DNA of 28,972 nt from an uncultured Eubacteriales bacterium (GCA_900551265.1 URVL01000008.1:1-28972); one strand, 5' to 3'. Positions 1-7,426 are shown, numbered from the stretch's first letter. Notes: generated from the sequence alone by a model not told the origin. Translations and numbers: made by a program.

Positions 1-43
1 AAATAGAAAGGAGCACCCGAAACGTTTGCCGATTCGAGTGCTC
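1..43 (-). terminator. Intrinsic terminator downstream of the MATE gene
   Basis: Two 11-nt arms (11-21 and 33-43) pair with a single mismatch around an 11-nt loop. Read on the minus strand the stem is followed by a T-rich tail (positions 10 down to 1, CTTTCTATTT). It lies about 60 nt beyond the MATE stop codon, so it probably ends that transcript. The tail runs to the window edge. Confidence 0.6.
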
Positions 44-103
44 TCTGTGCATACACAAAACACAGCTTTTGGATGGTATAAGCAAGACGGTGTGATCGAT
101 GCG

Positions 104-1516
104 TTAATCTTTCAGCAATGAATGTTCCGACGCTTCTGTTTCTGCCACGATATTATTGACCCAAATTCCCTTTTTGACAAGAAACAGACCAAACGCACAC
201 TTGAGAAGATCTGTAGCCTGGCAGATGATATAGATGGGGACAATGGGAAGCGTGGTCAGACGGACCAGTGAAAAAGAAAGAGGAATGTTAATTAACCAGG
301 TATAACCGCTGTCAAACATAAACGTAATGACGGTTTTGCCGCCGGAACGCAGTGTGAAATAGCAGCTGTGACCACATGCGTAGATCGGCATACAACAGGC
401 GGCAACCCGGATAAACGTTGTAGCAAGCCCCCGGACGGTATCTGTGGTCTCATAAATCTGTGGGATAAGTGGCGCGACGCAAAAAAGCAGTGTTCCCATG
501 ACAAGGCAGGTCGAAATGTTCAGGGCAATCATTTTGCGGTCCACATCTCTGGCATTTTCCAACTCGCCGGAGCCAAGTTCCTGGCCGACCATAATGGCAA
601 TGGCATTGCCCATAGACATGTAAACGACATTAAAAATATTGGATACCGTACCGGAAATGTTCAGCGCAGCGATGACAGCCAGCCCGCGCAGGGAATAGTT
701 TTGATTCAACATGGCAAGTCCCATAGACCAAAGGGCCTCGTTAAAAAGCAGAGGCGCTCCTTTGATAATGATGGACTTTGCCAGAGGCAGGGGAACACGC
801 AGACTGCGGTACGCACCCTGTATAAACGGATAGTCCAGCTTACGGCGGTGCGTGACGACAGCGACGACCGCCAGCTCCACAAATCTGGAAATGACGGTGG
901 CATAGGCGGCTCCCGCACAGCCCAGGGCGGGAAAGCCCAGCTTACCATAGATCAGAACATAATTAAGAGACAGATTTGTCAATACTGCCACAATGCTGGA
1001 GACCATCGGAAGACGGGTTTCTCCTATTTCACGAAGGGTGCTGGAATAACACTGCGTCAATGCAAATGGCAAAAGTCCAAAGAGCATAATACGAATATAA
1101 CTTTTGCTGTATGCAAATGTTGCGGCAAGATCACCGGCGCCTTCGCCGTCAGTCAGGTAGTGCGAAATCAGGGTTGGCGCAAACGGAATCAGGATAGCCA
1201 GCGCAACAAGGAGAATGAACACCGCCGTCATGAGTTTAAAACGGAATGCGGCGCGCACACCCTTGTGATTCCCCTGCCCATAAAATTGTGCGCCGAAGAT
1301 GCCGGCGCCCGACAGTCCGCCGAAAATACACAAATTGAACACGAGCAGCAGCTGGTTTGCAATGGCGACGCCGGACATTTGCTCCGTTCCAATCAGACCG
1401 ACCATGATATTGTCAAGCAAGCTGACAAAATTAGTGACGGTATTTTGAATAATAATGGGGACTACAATGGTAATAACACGCCGGTAAAAAGCGCGATCTC
1501 CGATAAACTTTCGCAT
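104..1516 (-). CDS. MATE family efflux transporter
   Basis: This is a polytopic membrane protein of the multidrug and toxic compound extrusion family, which exports drugs or metabolites in exchange for Na+ or H+. The 470-residue length, hydrophobic segments along the whole chain and the N-terminal pattern (IIIQNTVTNFVSLLDNIMVG, then GTEQMSGVAIANQ) match the first MatE repeat. A second, weaker repeat follows in the C-terminal half. The frame stays open 21 codons further upstream, but an AAGGAG site sits 7 nt before the ATG at 1516 (MRKFIGD), so I use that start. The substrate cannot be told from sequence. The gene lies 206 nt downstream of yebC on the same strand, and that gap holds a ten-base homopolymer and a hairpin, described separately. 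Confidence 0.92.
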   Translation of the reverse strand: MRKFIGDRAFYRRVITIVVPIIIQNTVTNFVSLLDNIMVGLIGTEQMSGVAIANQLLLVFNLCIFGGLSGAGIFGAQFYGQGNHKGVRAAFRFKLMTAVFILLVALAILIPFAPTLISHYLTDGEGAGDLAATFAYSKSYIRIMLFGLLPFALTQCYSSTLREIGETRLPMVSSIVAVLTNLSLNYVLIYGKLGFPALGCAGAAYATVISRFVELAVVAVVTHRRKLDYPFIQGAYRSLRVPLPLAKSIIIKGAPLLFNEALWSMGLAMLNQNYSLRGLAVIAALNISGTVSNIFNVVYMSMGNAIAIMVGQELGSGELENARDVDRKMIALNISTCLVMGTLLFCVAPLIPQIYETTDTVRGLATTFIRVAACCMPIYACGHSCYFTLRSGGKTVITFMFDSGYTWLINIPLSFSLVRLTTLPIVPIYIICQATDLLKCAFGLFLVKKGIWVNNIVAETEASEHSLLKD

Positions 1517-1558
1517 ATGCATACTCCTTGTGCATGAAACGCTGCAATGCAATAAGAA

Positions 1559-1583
1559 AGCTGCGGTTTTGAAATCCACAGCT
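1559..1583 (-). terminator. Terminator-like hairpin in the MATE leader
   Basis: The arms AGCTG/CAGCT (outer, 5 bp) and GG/CC (inner, 2 bp) are separated by one mismatch and enclose a 9-nt A/T-rich loop. On the minus strand the stem is followed by TTTCTTATT. It could end transcripts running on from yebC, or act as an attenuator 43 nt before the MATE start codon. The short stem keeps confidence low. Confidence 0.4.
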
Positions 1584-1601
1584 TACAGATACGTTCAGTC
1601 C

Positions 1602-1611
1602 GGGGGGGGGG
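1602..1611. repeat. Ten-base G homopolymer in the yebC-MATE gap
   Basis: Ten consecutive G on the plus strand (C on the minus strand) lie about 86 nt upstream of the MATE start codon. No comparable G or C run was noticed elsewhere in the window. Such tracts can slip during replication and change promoter or leader spacing. They are also prone to sequencing length error. Confidence 0.85.
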
Positions 1612-1722
1612 AAGCATGTCCTGAATTTACGGCTAAGCGGAAATGTGACGAGATTCCGGACGCTTTACAATGCAGAAACAGTATGATAAAATCAGGCCGA
1701 TCAATATACGAACCCGATACGG

Positions 1723-2445
1723 TTATTCCTGTTCCCAGTTATGCCAGACGTTCTGTACATCGTCATTATCATCGAGCATTTCCAGAAGTTTTTCCATATT
1801 TTTAATATCTTTTTCATCCTCGAGCTTTACATAGTTGCCAGGGACCATTTCGATCTCAGCCGATTCAAACGTGTAGCCCGCCGTCTCCAGCGCGGAACTG
1901 ACTGCCGAGAAATCCTCGGGAGAGGTGTATATCTCAAAAACGCCGTCTTCTGCGACAAAATCGTCCGCGCCGGCTTCGATAGCCTGCATCATGACTTCGT
2001 CCTCGTCAAGGTCCTCGCCGTCTATGAGGATGACGCCCTTTTGCGAAAACTGCCATGAAACACAACCGGTAGCGCCCATATTTCCACCGTATTTATCAAA
2101 ATGATGGCGGACATCGCCTGCTGTCCGGTTTTTATTATCTGTCAGCGTTTCAACGATCACCGCGACGCCGCCCGGCCCATAACCTTCGTACGTCATAGCG
2201 ACGAGATTCTCGGCTCCTGCGCCGGACGCCTTCTGCAGCATGCGGTTAATATTCTCGTTTGGCACGTTATTGGCTTTTGCCTTTGCAATGACATCGCGAA
2301 GGCGGTTGTTGGAATCGGGGTTTGCGCCGCCATCGCGCACGGCAATGGCAATTTCCTTACCGATTCTGGCAAAGATTTTTGCCTTGGCAGCATCGGTTCC
2401 CTCTTTTTTACGTTTAATATTGTTCCATTTGGAATGACCAGACAT
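1723..2445 (-). CDS. yebC: YebC/PmpR family protein
   Basis: The protein has 240 residues, the usual family length. It opens with the signature MSGHSKWNNIKRKKEGTDAA and continues with the typical GGANPDSN and NVPNENINRML blocks, then an acidic C-terminal domain. The family was long annotated as a transcriptional regulator. More recent work assigns some members a role in helping ribosomes through difficult sequences such as polyproline, so the regulator label should be treated cautiously. A GGAGGT ribosome site lies 5 nt before the ATG. The gene has its own sigma-A promoter at 2525-2553 and is divergent from the patatin-like gene. No clear terminator directly follows it. Confidence 0.95.
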   Translation of the reverse strand: MSGHSKWNNIKRKKEGTDAAKAKIFARIGKEIAIAVRDGGANPDSNNRLRDVIAKAKANNVPNENINRMLQKASGAGAENLVAMTYEGYGPGGVAVIVETLTDNKNRTAGDVRHHFDKYGGNMGATGCVSWQFSQKGVILIDGEDLDEDEVMMQAIEAGADDFVAEDGVFEIYTSPEDFSAVSSALETAGYTFESAEIEMVPGNYVKLEDEKDIKNMEKLLEMLDDNDDVQNVWHNWEQE

Positions 2446-2488
2446 ATAGTACCTCCGGAATCAGAATTTGCCGTATCAAATCCATAAA

Positions 2489-2516
2489 GTCTCAAATGAG
2501 ACGTATTGATAATCAA
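2489..2516. promoter_or_regulatory. Two adjacent small palindromes in the yebC leader
   Basis: GTCTCA-AA-TGAGAC (2489-2502) and TTGATAATCAA (2506-2516) are both symmetric. They fall between the yebC -10 box and its ribosome site, with the second near the expected transcription start. They could be operator half-sites or a small RNA hairpin. I do not recognise a known regulator box. Confidence 0.35.
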
Positions 2517-2524
2517 GCCTTCCC

Positions 2525-2553
2525 ATTATAGCGCATTATGGTGCGAAAATCAA
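2525..2553 (-). promoter_or_regulatory. Sigma-A promoter of yebC
   Basis: On the minus strand TTGATT (2553-2548) is followed after exactly 17 nt by TATAAT (2530-2525). This is a near-consensus vegetative promoter, about 80 nt upstream of the yebC start codon. Confidence 0.8.
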
Positions 2554-2605
2554 CAGATTTCTCAACAAAAGTGGAGTTTCGCGAAAGACAGGCGGGAGTG
2601 TATCT

Positions 2606-3946
2606 ATGAAAGAAGGAAAAAAAGCATTTGTTTTAGGTGGAGGAGGTTCGCGCGGCTCCTATGAAGTAGGCGTTTGGAAAGCTCTGCGTGAGCACGGCTA
2701 CCGCCCCGATATCGTGACAGGAACCAGTGTCGGCGCGCTAAACGGTGCGATGGTTGTGCAGGACAGACTGGAAGAAACCATACGCATGTGGCGTATGCTG
2801 ACCACCGATATGGTGATGGACGTGAATATTAAGTCCGACCTTCAAACTATGGCCGATCAGCTCGAGGCCATGAGTGTGTTTGCACGAGAGGCTATTAAAA
2901 ATCATGGCGCGGATACAACACCCTTACGCCGTCTGTTGGAATCGTTCATAGATGAGTCGGCCATACGCTCATCCGGCTTGGAATTTGGCCTGGTTACCGT
3001 TGCGCTTCCCAATCTGAAACCCTGCGCCGTTTTTACCGATGAGATAGAAGAGGGCAAACTCATTCCCTATCTTCTCGCTTCTTCTGCCTTTTTCCCCGCT
3101 ATGCAAGGGCAGACGATTCATGATACGGTTTATATTGATGGCGGTTACTATGATAATGTCCCCGTAGAGCTTGCCGTCAGTCGTGGCGCGCAGGACGTCA
3201 TTGCCGTTGACCTGCATGCGCCTGGCATGCATCGCCGGGTGCGAAACCCGGATGTTCCAATCCGAATGATTGAGCCGGAATGGGATTTGGGTAACATCCT
3301 CGTCTTCGATACCAAAACGGCTGAGCACAACATCGCGCTTGGCTATCTGGATGGTCTGAAATTCCTCGGCGTGTATGACGGCGTTCTCTACGCCTTTGAC
3401 GATCCGGAGCTTTGGCGTGGTATTGACCGTACGGTGACCTGTATGCTTACCCTGTTCGGAGACTTGGCGCCGCGTATGATACTTCCCGGCGGCCTGGATG
3501 TTTCGGAGCTGTCCATTTCGCGTCTGCGTTCTTTTTTTCTGCGCCATGTCAGCGGCTATTACCGGCATAAACGGCTGCCCAAACAGCAGGTTGGCCTCAC
3601 GCTCCCTGAAATGGCGGGAAAACTTTTCCGTCTTGACCCGACCCGTGTTTACACCGTGCACGAGTTCAAACAAACGTTGTATGAGGCGGTGCATCAGTAT
3701 GCTTCCGACGCGGCTCTTTTTGAGCTTGAGACGCTTTTATACAGCGACTGCCCGTTTAAGGAAAAAACGGAGCGTGCTTTGGAACTTGCCCGCGGTATTG
3801 ATGCGCGCAGCATTTGTCTGTGGCTCATGCGGGAGATACAGCGGTGCAATGAGAAGAGTATGGCGCCGGTATGGCTTCTCGCGGCAGGACGTATTTTTCC
3901 GACAGAGTTTTTGTCGGCGATGTATTTGATTGTCCAGAATGCGTGA
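2606..3946 (+). CDS. Patatin-like phospholipase family protein
   Basis: This is a predicted cytoplasmic lipid acyl hydrolase of the bacterial patatin (RssA-like) family. The glycine-rich oxyanion loop GGGGSRG is at residues 11-17, the nucleophile motif GTSVG at 39-43 (Ser41), and the catalytic Asp motif DGG at 178-180, so the Ser-Asp dyad is intact. No signal peptide or membrane segment is visible. The catalytic domain fills roughly residues 5-210. The remaining 230 or so residues are a C-terminal extension that I cannot assign. A GGGAG site precedes the ATG. The gene stands alone on the plus strand, divergent from yebC, and ends in two inverted repeats. The natural lipid substrate is unknown. 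Confidence 0.88.
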   Translation: MKEGKKAFVLGGGGSRGSYEVGVWKALREHGYRPDIVTGTSVGALNGAMVVQDRLEETIRMWRMLTTDMVMDVNIKSDLQTMADQLEAMSVFAREAIKNHGADTTPLRRLLESFIDESAIRSSGLEFGLVTVALPNLKPCAVFTDEIEEGKLIPYLLASSAFFPAMQGQTIHDTVYIDGGYYDNVPVELAVSRGAQDVIAVDLHAPGMHRRVRNPDVPIRMIEPEWDLGNILVFDTKTAEHNIALGYLDGLKFLGVYDGVLYAFDDPELWRGIDRTVTCMLTLFGDLAPRMILPGGLDVSELSISRLRSFFLRHVSGYYRHKRLPKQQVGLTLPEMAGKLFRLDPTRVYTVHEFKQTLYEAVHQYASDAALFELETLLYSDCPFKEKTERALELARGIDARSICLWLMREIQRCNEKSMAPVWLLAAGRIFPTEFLSAMYLIVQNA

Positions 3947-3997
3947 GCTGCAAGGCAAAATTTTTGGCGGGAAAGTTGCGTTATTTGCCAGGCAGCT
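3946..3997. repeat. Imperfect inverted repeat at the patatin stop codon
   Basis: Two 14-nt arms (3946-3959 and 3984-3997) pair at 12 of 14 positions around a 24-nt loop. The left arm begins at the last base of the TGA stop codon. There is no U tract after it, so it looks more like a 3'-end stabilising stem than a terminator. Confidence 0.5.
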
Positions 3998-4010
3998 TAA
4001 ATGTAAAGAT

Positions 4011-4066
4011 ATGATGAAAGGCCCCTTATGGCATTCTTTATTCCGCCATAAGGGGCCTTTCATCAT
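4011..4066. terminator. Perfect 22-bp inverted repeat, probable bidirectional terminator
   Basis: Arms at 4011-4032 and 4045-4066 are exactly complementary over 22 nt around a 12-nt loop. The core is AAAGGCCCC...GGGGCCTTT, so A and T runs flank a GC-rich stem in both directions. It lies between the convergent patatin gene and the kinase-like gene, which fits a shared terminator. The stem is longer than usual, and no long U tract follows on either strand. Confidence 0.7.
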
Positions 4067-4120
4067 TTATGGAAATCCTGGTGCCCATGTTACCCTTCTT
4101 TTCGGCAGAAACATATGTCC

Positions 4121-4681
4121 TTAAAATTGAAATGCTGCTTTGATTCTGCGCGCAGCTTCCTCGGGAGAAAGATCTGTGTTGTTGATACGCAGATAGTATT
4201 CTTTCTGCACCTCACCCGGATAGGAATTGAGCCGGTGCTCACTTTCAATCTTGCGGAATATTGCCTCGGACGCTGTAATGTTACGTTTGGAAGGCTTGTG
4301 AGCGAGCCGGTTCTCCGTCTTATTGCGCTCAATACGCAGGTTGAAATCCGCTTCGAGCTCAACATAATAGACTTTTGCACCCTGTGCACGAAAAATTTCT
4401 TCGACATGATCGATATATGCCCAGTCATGTGGCAGGTCAAAGCCCCACATATAAGTGAAAATCATCCCCTCGGCATCCGTTTTGGCAAAGGACTGAAAAA
4501 TCTCATCCCGAAAAAGATTCGTCAGACGTGAACGTTCTGCCGGTACGTGATCGAAAAGCGCCAGAAGTGGGTCGATCGTCATGTGGTTGTGAAAGACCTT
4601 GAGGCCCGTCATACGCGCCAGCGCCTGCCCGACCGTCATCTTCCCGACGGCGTGCGGCCCGAAAATAATGACAAGTTTCAT
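4121..4681 (-). CDS. P-loop AAA/shikimate-kinase-like protein
   Basis: This is a small (186 aa) P-loop NTPase of the type usually annotated as an AAA family ATPase or shikimate-kinase-like protein. The Walker A loop is GPHAVGKMT at residues 8-16. A Met follows the conserved Lys14 where most P-loops have Ser or Thr, and a Thr comes next; I recall this as typical of the subfamily but cannot verify it. The HNHMTIDP segment at about 31-38 is another recurring block. It is probably a phosphotransferase on a small molecule or nucleotide, substrate unknown. The ribosome site GGGAGGA is 6 nt before the ATG. The gene starts 44 nt after the GNAT gene with no terminator between, so the two probably form an operon. 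Confidence 0.75.
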   Translation of the reverse strand: MKLVIIFGPHAVGKMTVGQALARMTGLKVFHNHMTIDPLLALFDHVPAERSRLTNLFRDEIFQSFAKTDAEGMIFTYMWGFDLPHDWAYIDHVEEIFRAQGAKVYYVELEADFNLRIERNKTENRLAHKPSKRNITASEAIFRKIESEHRLNSYPGEVQKEYYLRINNTDLSPEEAARRIKAAFQF

Positions 4682-4725
4682 AAAATTCCTCCCTCTAACG
4701 CTGCTAGCTGCGCTGCGGCCACGCG

Positions 4726-5169
4726 TTACAGCTCCCGAATCAGCAGGATTTCGCCGTCAAGGAGCTGTCCTGTGTTACAAAAGCCCATAGACTCGTAAAA
4801 CGCTATGGCCGATTCGTTTTCCGGCTTCGCTGAGGTATAAAAAGGCACATGGCCTTTTTCCTGCGCCAGCTTTTCCAGCAAAAGCGTAAGCGCGCGACGT
4901 CCGTATCCCTTCCTCTGATGCTTCTTGTCGATCATCAGCCGCCACATCCCCCACATGGGCGGCTGAAAGTCCCGGTCATAACCGTACAGGATAAAACCGA
5001 CCGGTTCACCGTCCGCACAGACTGCCAGCGGATACGCGTCCGGCGTATAGGCCGCCTGCGCCAGGGAAAAGGCGTTTGCTGCGACAAAACCTCTCTGCGA
5101 TTCATCTACGCAGAGCGATACGACGGCATACCAGTTCGATGCATCAACGGGGCATAATGTAAGGTCCAT
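4726..5169 (-). CDS. GNAT family N-acetyltransferase (BltD/diamine acetyltransferase-like)
   Basis: This 147-residue protein transfers an acetyl group from acetyl-CoA to an amine. The acetyl-CoA binding motif is HQRKGYGRRAL, preceded by WRLMIDKK on strand beta-4. The NESAIAFYESMGF block near the C-terminus is the usual GNAT motif B. The EPVGFILYGYD segment resembles BltD-type spermine/spermidine acetyltransferases, but the substrate is an inference. The frame is open 37 codons upstream, but GGAGG lies 5 nt before the ATG at 5169 (MDLTLCPVD), and the longer version would run through the promoter, so the shorter start is used. The kinase-like gene follows directly. Confidence 0.85.
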   Translation of the reverse strand: MDLTLCPVDASNWYAVVSLCVDESQRGFVAANAFSLAQAAYTPDAYPLAVCADGEPVGFILYGYDRDFQPPMWGMWRLMIDKKHQRKGYGRRALTLLLEKLAQEKGHVPFYTSAKPENESAIAFYESMGFCNTGQLLDGEILLIREL

Positions 5170-5194
5170 AGCGGCCTCCAAACCATTATATAAG

Positions 5195-5206
5195 ACAGTA
5201 TACTGT
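5195..5206. promoter_or_regulatory. Perfect 12-bp palindrome over the GNAT -10 box
   Basis: ACAGTATACTGT is fully symmetric and contains the TATACT -10 box of the GNAT promoter. A repressor dimer bound here would block transcription. No known regulator box is recognised. Confidence 0.4.
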
Positions 5207-5225
5207 GAAAGTGGGCTTTCGTCAA
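5197..5225 (-). promoter_or_regulatory. Sigma-A promoter of the GNAT-kinase operon
   Basis: On the minus strand TTGACG (5225-5220) is separated by 17 nt from TATACT (5202-5197). It begins immediately downstream of the PEP carboxykinase terminator, so the two units are insulated. Confidence 0.75.
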
Positions 5226-5246
5226 CAACACGCCACGAGCGCTTGC

Positions 5247-5289
5247 CGCAAATATAAAAAGACCGGCGGTATGCGAACATACCGCCGGT
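5247..5289 (-). terminator. Intrinsic terminator of pckG
   Basis: A perfect 12-bp GC-rich stem (5262-5273 with 5278-5289) has a 4-nt loop that reads TTCG on the minus strand. Read on that strand it is followed by CTTTTTATATTT. It lies 14 nt beyond the pckG stop codon. Confidence 0.9.
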
Positions 5290-5303
5290 TTATGATTAAA
5301 AAC

Positions 5304-7088
5304 TTACTTTGTGAGGTTCTCCTCGAGCTTTGCAAGCTCGGCCCAAAGCTCCTTCGGAACTTTACCCTCGGAGAACTTGCCGTAAAACTCCTTAATGCTG
5401 TCAAGGTCGGCAATCCAGGAATCCTTATCAATCGTAAGGATGGATTTGAGGTCATCAATCGTAAACTTATGCCCCTGCTTGATTTCATAATCAAGACCGG
5501 TGAGATCAATGTCCTCAGGCTTCGGAACATAGCCAATCGCGGTATCCACAGCGTCGACCTTACCCTCGCAACGGGCGATGATCCAGAGAAGAACGCGGAA
5601 GTTATCGCCAAAGCCCGGCCACATGAAGTTGCCCTCGTCGTCAAGACGGAACCAGTTGACGTTAAAGATATGCGGCTTCTTTGTGATCTTCTTGCCCATG
5701 TCAAGCCAGTGCTGCCAGTAATCCCCCATGTTGTAACCGCAGAACGGGAGCATGGCCATCGGGTCACGGCGGACAACGCCAACAGCGCCGGAAGCGGCCG
5801 CGGTCGTCTCGGAAGCCATGATGGAACCGACAAATACACCGTGCGTCCAATCACGGGACTCGTAAACCAGCGGAGCAGTCTTGGCACGGCGGCCGCCAAA
5901 GATAATGGCAGAAATCGGCACGCCCTGCGGATTCTCAAATTCGGGGCTGATGCACGGGCAGTTGATAGCCGGCGCAGTGAAACGAGAGTTCGGATGCGCG
6001 CCCTTGGATCCATCGTCCGGATTCCAGGGTTCGCCCTTCCAATTCAATGCGCCATGCGGCGGGTTCTTATCAAGACCCTCCCACCAGACGCCGCCTTCAG
6101 GCGTCTTAACAACATTGGTGAAGATGGTGTTCTTACGCGTAGAAGCCAGTGCGTTGGGGTTGGACTTCTCATTGGTGCCAGGTGCAACGCCAAAGAAACC
6201 ATATTCGGGGTTGATTGCATAGAGTTGTCCGTCTTCACCGACACGCAGCCAAGCGATATCATCGCCAACCGTCTCAACTGCGTAGCCCTGATCGAGGAAC
6301 TCCTTCGGCGGGATCAACATGGCGAGGTTCGTCTTACCGCAGGCAGACGGGAATGCACCGGTAACATACTTCTTGGAACCATCCGGGAACTTGATGCCGA
6401 GGATGAGCATATGCTCGGCCATCCAGCCCTCGTTGCGGCCCAGGTAGGAAGCAATACGGAGAGCAAAGCATTTTTTACCAAGGAGAACGTTTCCGCCGTA
6501 ACCGGAGTTGACGGAGCAGATATAGTTATCCTGCGGGAATTGGACAATGTAGCGGTTCTCTTCATCGATGTCCTTTTTCGCATGAATACCCTTGATGAAA
6601 TCAGGGTTGTCACCCAGCGCATCAAGAACTTTCTGACCGATACGGGTCATAATGTTCATGTTCAGGACAACGTAAATGGAGTCGGTGATCTCGATGCCGT
6701 ATTTGGCAAACGGAGAACCGACAGGAGCCATGGAGTAAGGAAGCACATAGCAGGTACGGCCACGCATGGCACCGTCATAAAGACCCCACAGAAGCTTGTA
6801 CATTTCGTCCGGAGCCATCCAGTTGTTAGTGGGGCCGGCTTCTTCCTTCGTCGGCGTACAAATGAACGTGCGGTTTTCAACACGAGCAACGTCATTTACG
6901 GCAGTGCGGTGATAGTAGCAGCCGGGAAGTAGATCCTGGTTCAAAAGCTCCATTTCACCAGTCCTGCAGGCCTCAGCACGGAGTTCATTCAATTGATCTT
7001 CGCTGCCGTCAATCCAGACGACACGGTCGGGCTTGGTCAGCGCAACCATCTCGTCAACCCAGGAAAGGACAGCCTTATTATTGGTCAT
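5304..7088 (-). CDS. pckG: Phosphoenolpyruvate carboxykinase (GTP)
   Basis: The enzyme interconverts oxaloacetate + GTP with PEP + CO2 + GDP in the cytosol. Its 594 residues and family blocks are those of the GTP-dependent class rather than the shorter ATP-dependent class. NSGYGGNVLLGKKCFALRIAS precedes the P-loop AFPSACGKTNLAM, with Cys250, Lys252 and Thr253. In fermentative Clostridia this enzyme can run toward oxaloacetate as an anaplerotic or glycolytic-shunt step, but the direction here is an inference. AAAAGGAGA lies 7 nt before the ATG. The gene is a single transcription unit with a perfect-consensus promoter (7125-7153) and a strong terminator, which suggests high steady expression. 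Confidence 0.97.
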   Translation of the reverse strand: MTNNKAVLSWVDEMVALTKPDRVVWIDGSEDQLNELRAEACRTGEMELLNQDLLPGCYYHRTAVNDVARVENRTFICTPTKEEAGPTNNWMAPDEMYKLLWGLYDGAMRGRTCYVLPYSMAPVGSPFAKYGIEITDSIYVVLNMNIMTRIGQKVLDALGDNPDFIKGIHAKKDIDEENRYIVQFPQDNYICSVNSGYGGNVLLGKKCFALRIASYLGRNEGWMAEHMLILGIKFPDGSKKYVTGAFPSACGKTNLAMLIPPKEFLDQGYAVETVGDDIAWLRVGEDGQLYAINPEYGFFGVAPGTNEKSNPNALASTRKNTIFTNVVKTPEGGVWWEGLDKNPPHGALNWKGEPWNPDDGSKGAHPNSRFTAPAINCPCISPEFENPQGVPISAIIFGGRRAKTAPLVYESRDWTHGVFVGSIMASETTAAASGAVGVVRRDPMAMLPFCGYNMGDYWQHWLDMGKKITKKPHIFNVNWFRLDDEGNFMWPGFGDNFRVLLWIIARCEGKVDAVDTAIGYVPKPEDIDLTGLDYEIKQGHKFTIDDLKSILTIDKDSWIADLDSIKEFYGKFSEGKVPKELWAELAKLEENLTK

Positions 7089-7124
7089 GATATAGTCTCC
7101 TTTTCATAATTTTATTCTCAAACT

Positions 7125-7153
7125 ATTATAGCAAGGACTCAAACTTGTGTCAA
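7125..7153 (-). promoter_or_regulatory. Perfect-consensus sigma-A promoter of pckG
   Basis: On the minus strand TTGACA (7153-7148), a 17-nt spacer and TATAAT (7130-7125) match the vegetative consensus at all 12 positions. It lies 37 nt upstream of the pckG start codon. Confidence 0.92.
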
Positions 7154-7200
7154 CACAAAATATTGCAAGAGAAGAGGAACATAATTGTAAAATTTGAATA

Positions 7201-7220
7201 GTCCAATTTACAAATTGGAC
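7201..7220. terminator. AT-rich inverted repeat between the Cys-rich gene and pckG
   Basis: GTCCAATTT and AAATTGGAC (9-bp arms, 2-nt centre) begin 2 nt beyond the stop codon of the small Cys-rich gene. On the minus strand the stem is followed by an AT-rich stretch, so it may be a weak terminator. It is also 47 nt upstream of the pckG -35 box, so an operator role is possible. The tiny centre means the innermost pairs must open to form an RNA loop. Confidence 0.5.
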
Positions 7221-7222
7221 AT

Positions 7223-7426
7223 TTACGGGTCAATTTTGAAATCAAGAGCTGTATTAATATTCATTTTTGGTGCAGGCAGACGCTTTGTAGGGTCGTATTT
7301 GAACCTGCGGCACGCATGTCTTGCACCGACGACGCCGTATTTGCGGCAGAGCATATCTGCGGAATCGAGCGGTACTGCGTGTAAGCAATGTGCACAACAA
7401 TGCGGGATATCCTTTCGGAAAAGCAT
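7223..7426 (-). CDS. Small Cys-rich conserved hypothetical protein
   Basis: The protein has 67 residues. Cysteines at 10, 11, 14, 27 and 39 form a C-x2/3-C, C, C arrangement that would suit a single metal (zinc) site, followed by a basic FKYDPTKRLPAP stretch. From memory, short proteins with this layout (DIP, CxxC, then RxFRYDPxKR) are common in Clostridia and are annotated as hypothetical. I know of no assigned function. GAGGAGGA lies 3 nt before the ATG. It is 56 nt downstream of the DUF3795 gene on the same strand, so the two are probably co-transcribed, and both are Cys-rich. Confidence 0.75.
   Translation of the reverse strand: MLFRKDIPHCCAHCLHAVPLDSADMLCRKYGVVGARHACRRFKYDPTKRLPAPKMNINTALDFKIDP

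Noticed and set aside
368..1537. 389-codon plus-strand open frame opposite the MATE gene
   Set aside because: It is antisense to a clear transporter, its product is low-complexity and hydrophilic with no motif, and it has no ribosome site. It is a codon-bias shadow.
4011..4066. Miniature transposable element
   Set aside because: The perfect inverted repeat has no visible target-site duplication and no second copy in this window. A convergent terminator explains it more simply.
5205..6932. 575-codon plus-strand open frame opposite pckG
   Set aside because: It is antisense to an unmistakable PEP carboxykinase, and it runs through the pckG terminator and the GNAT promoter. No recognisable domain.
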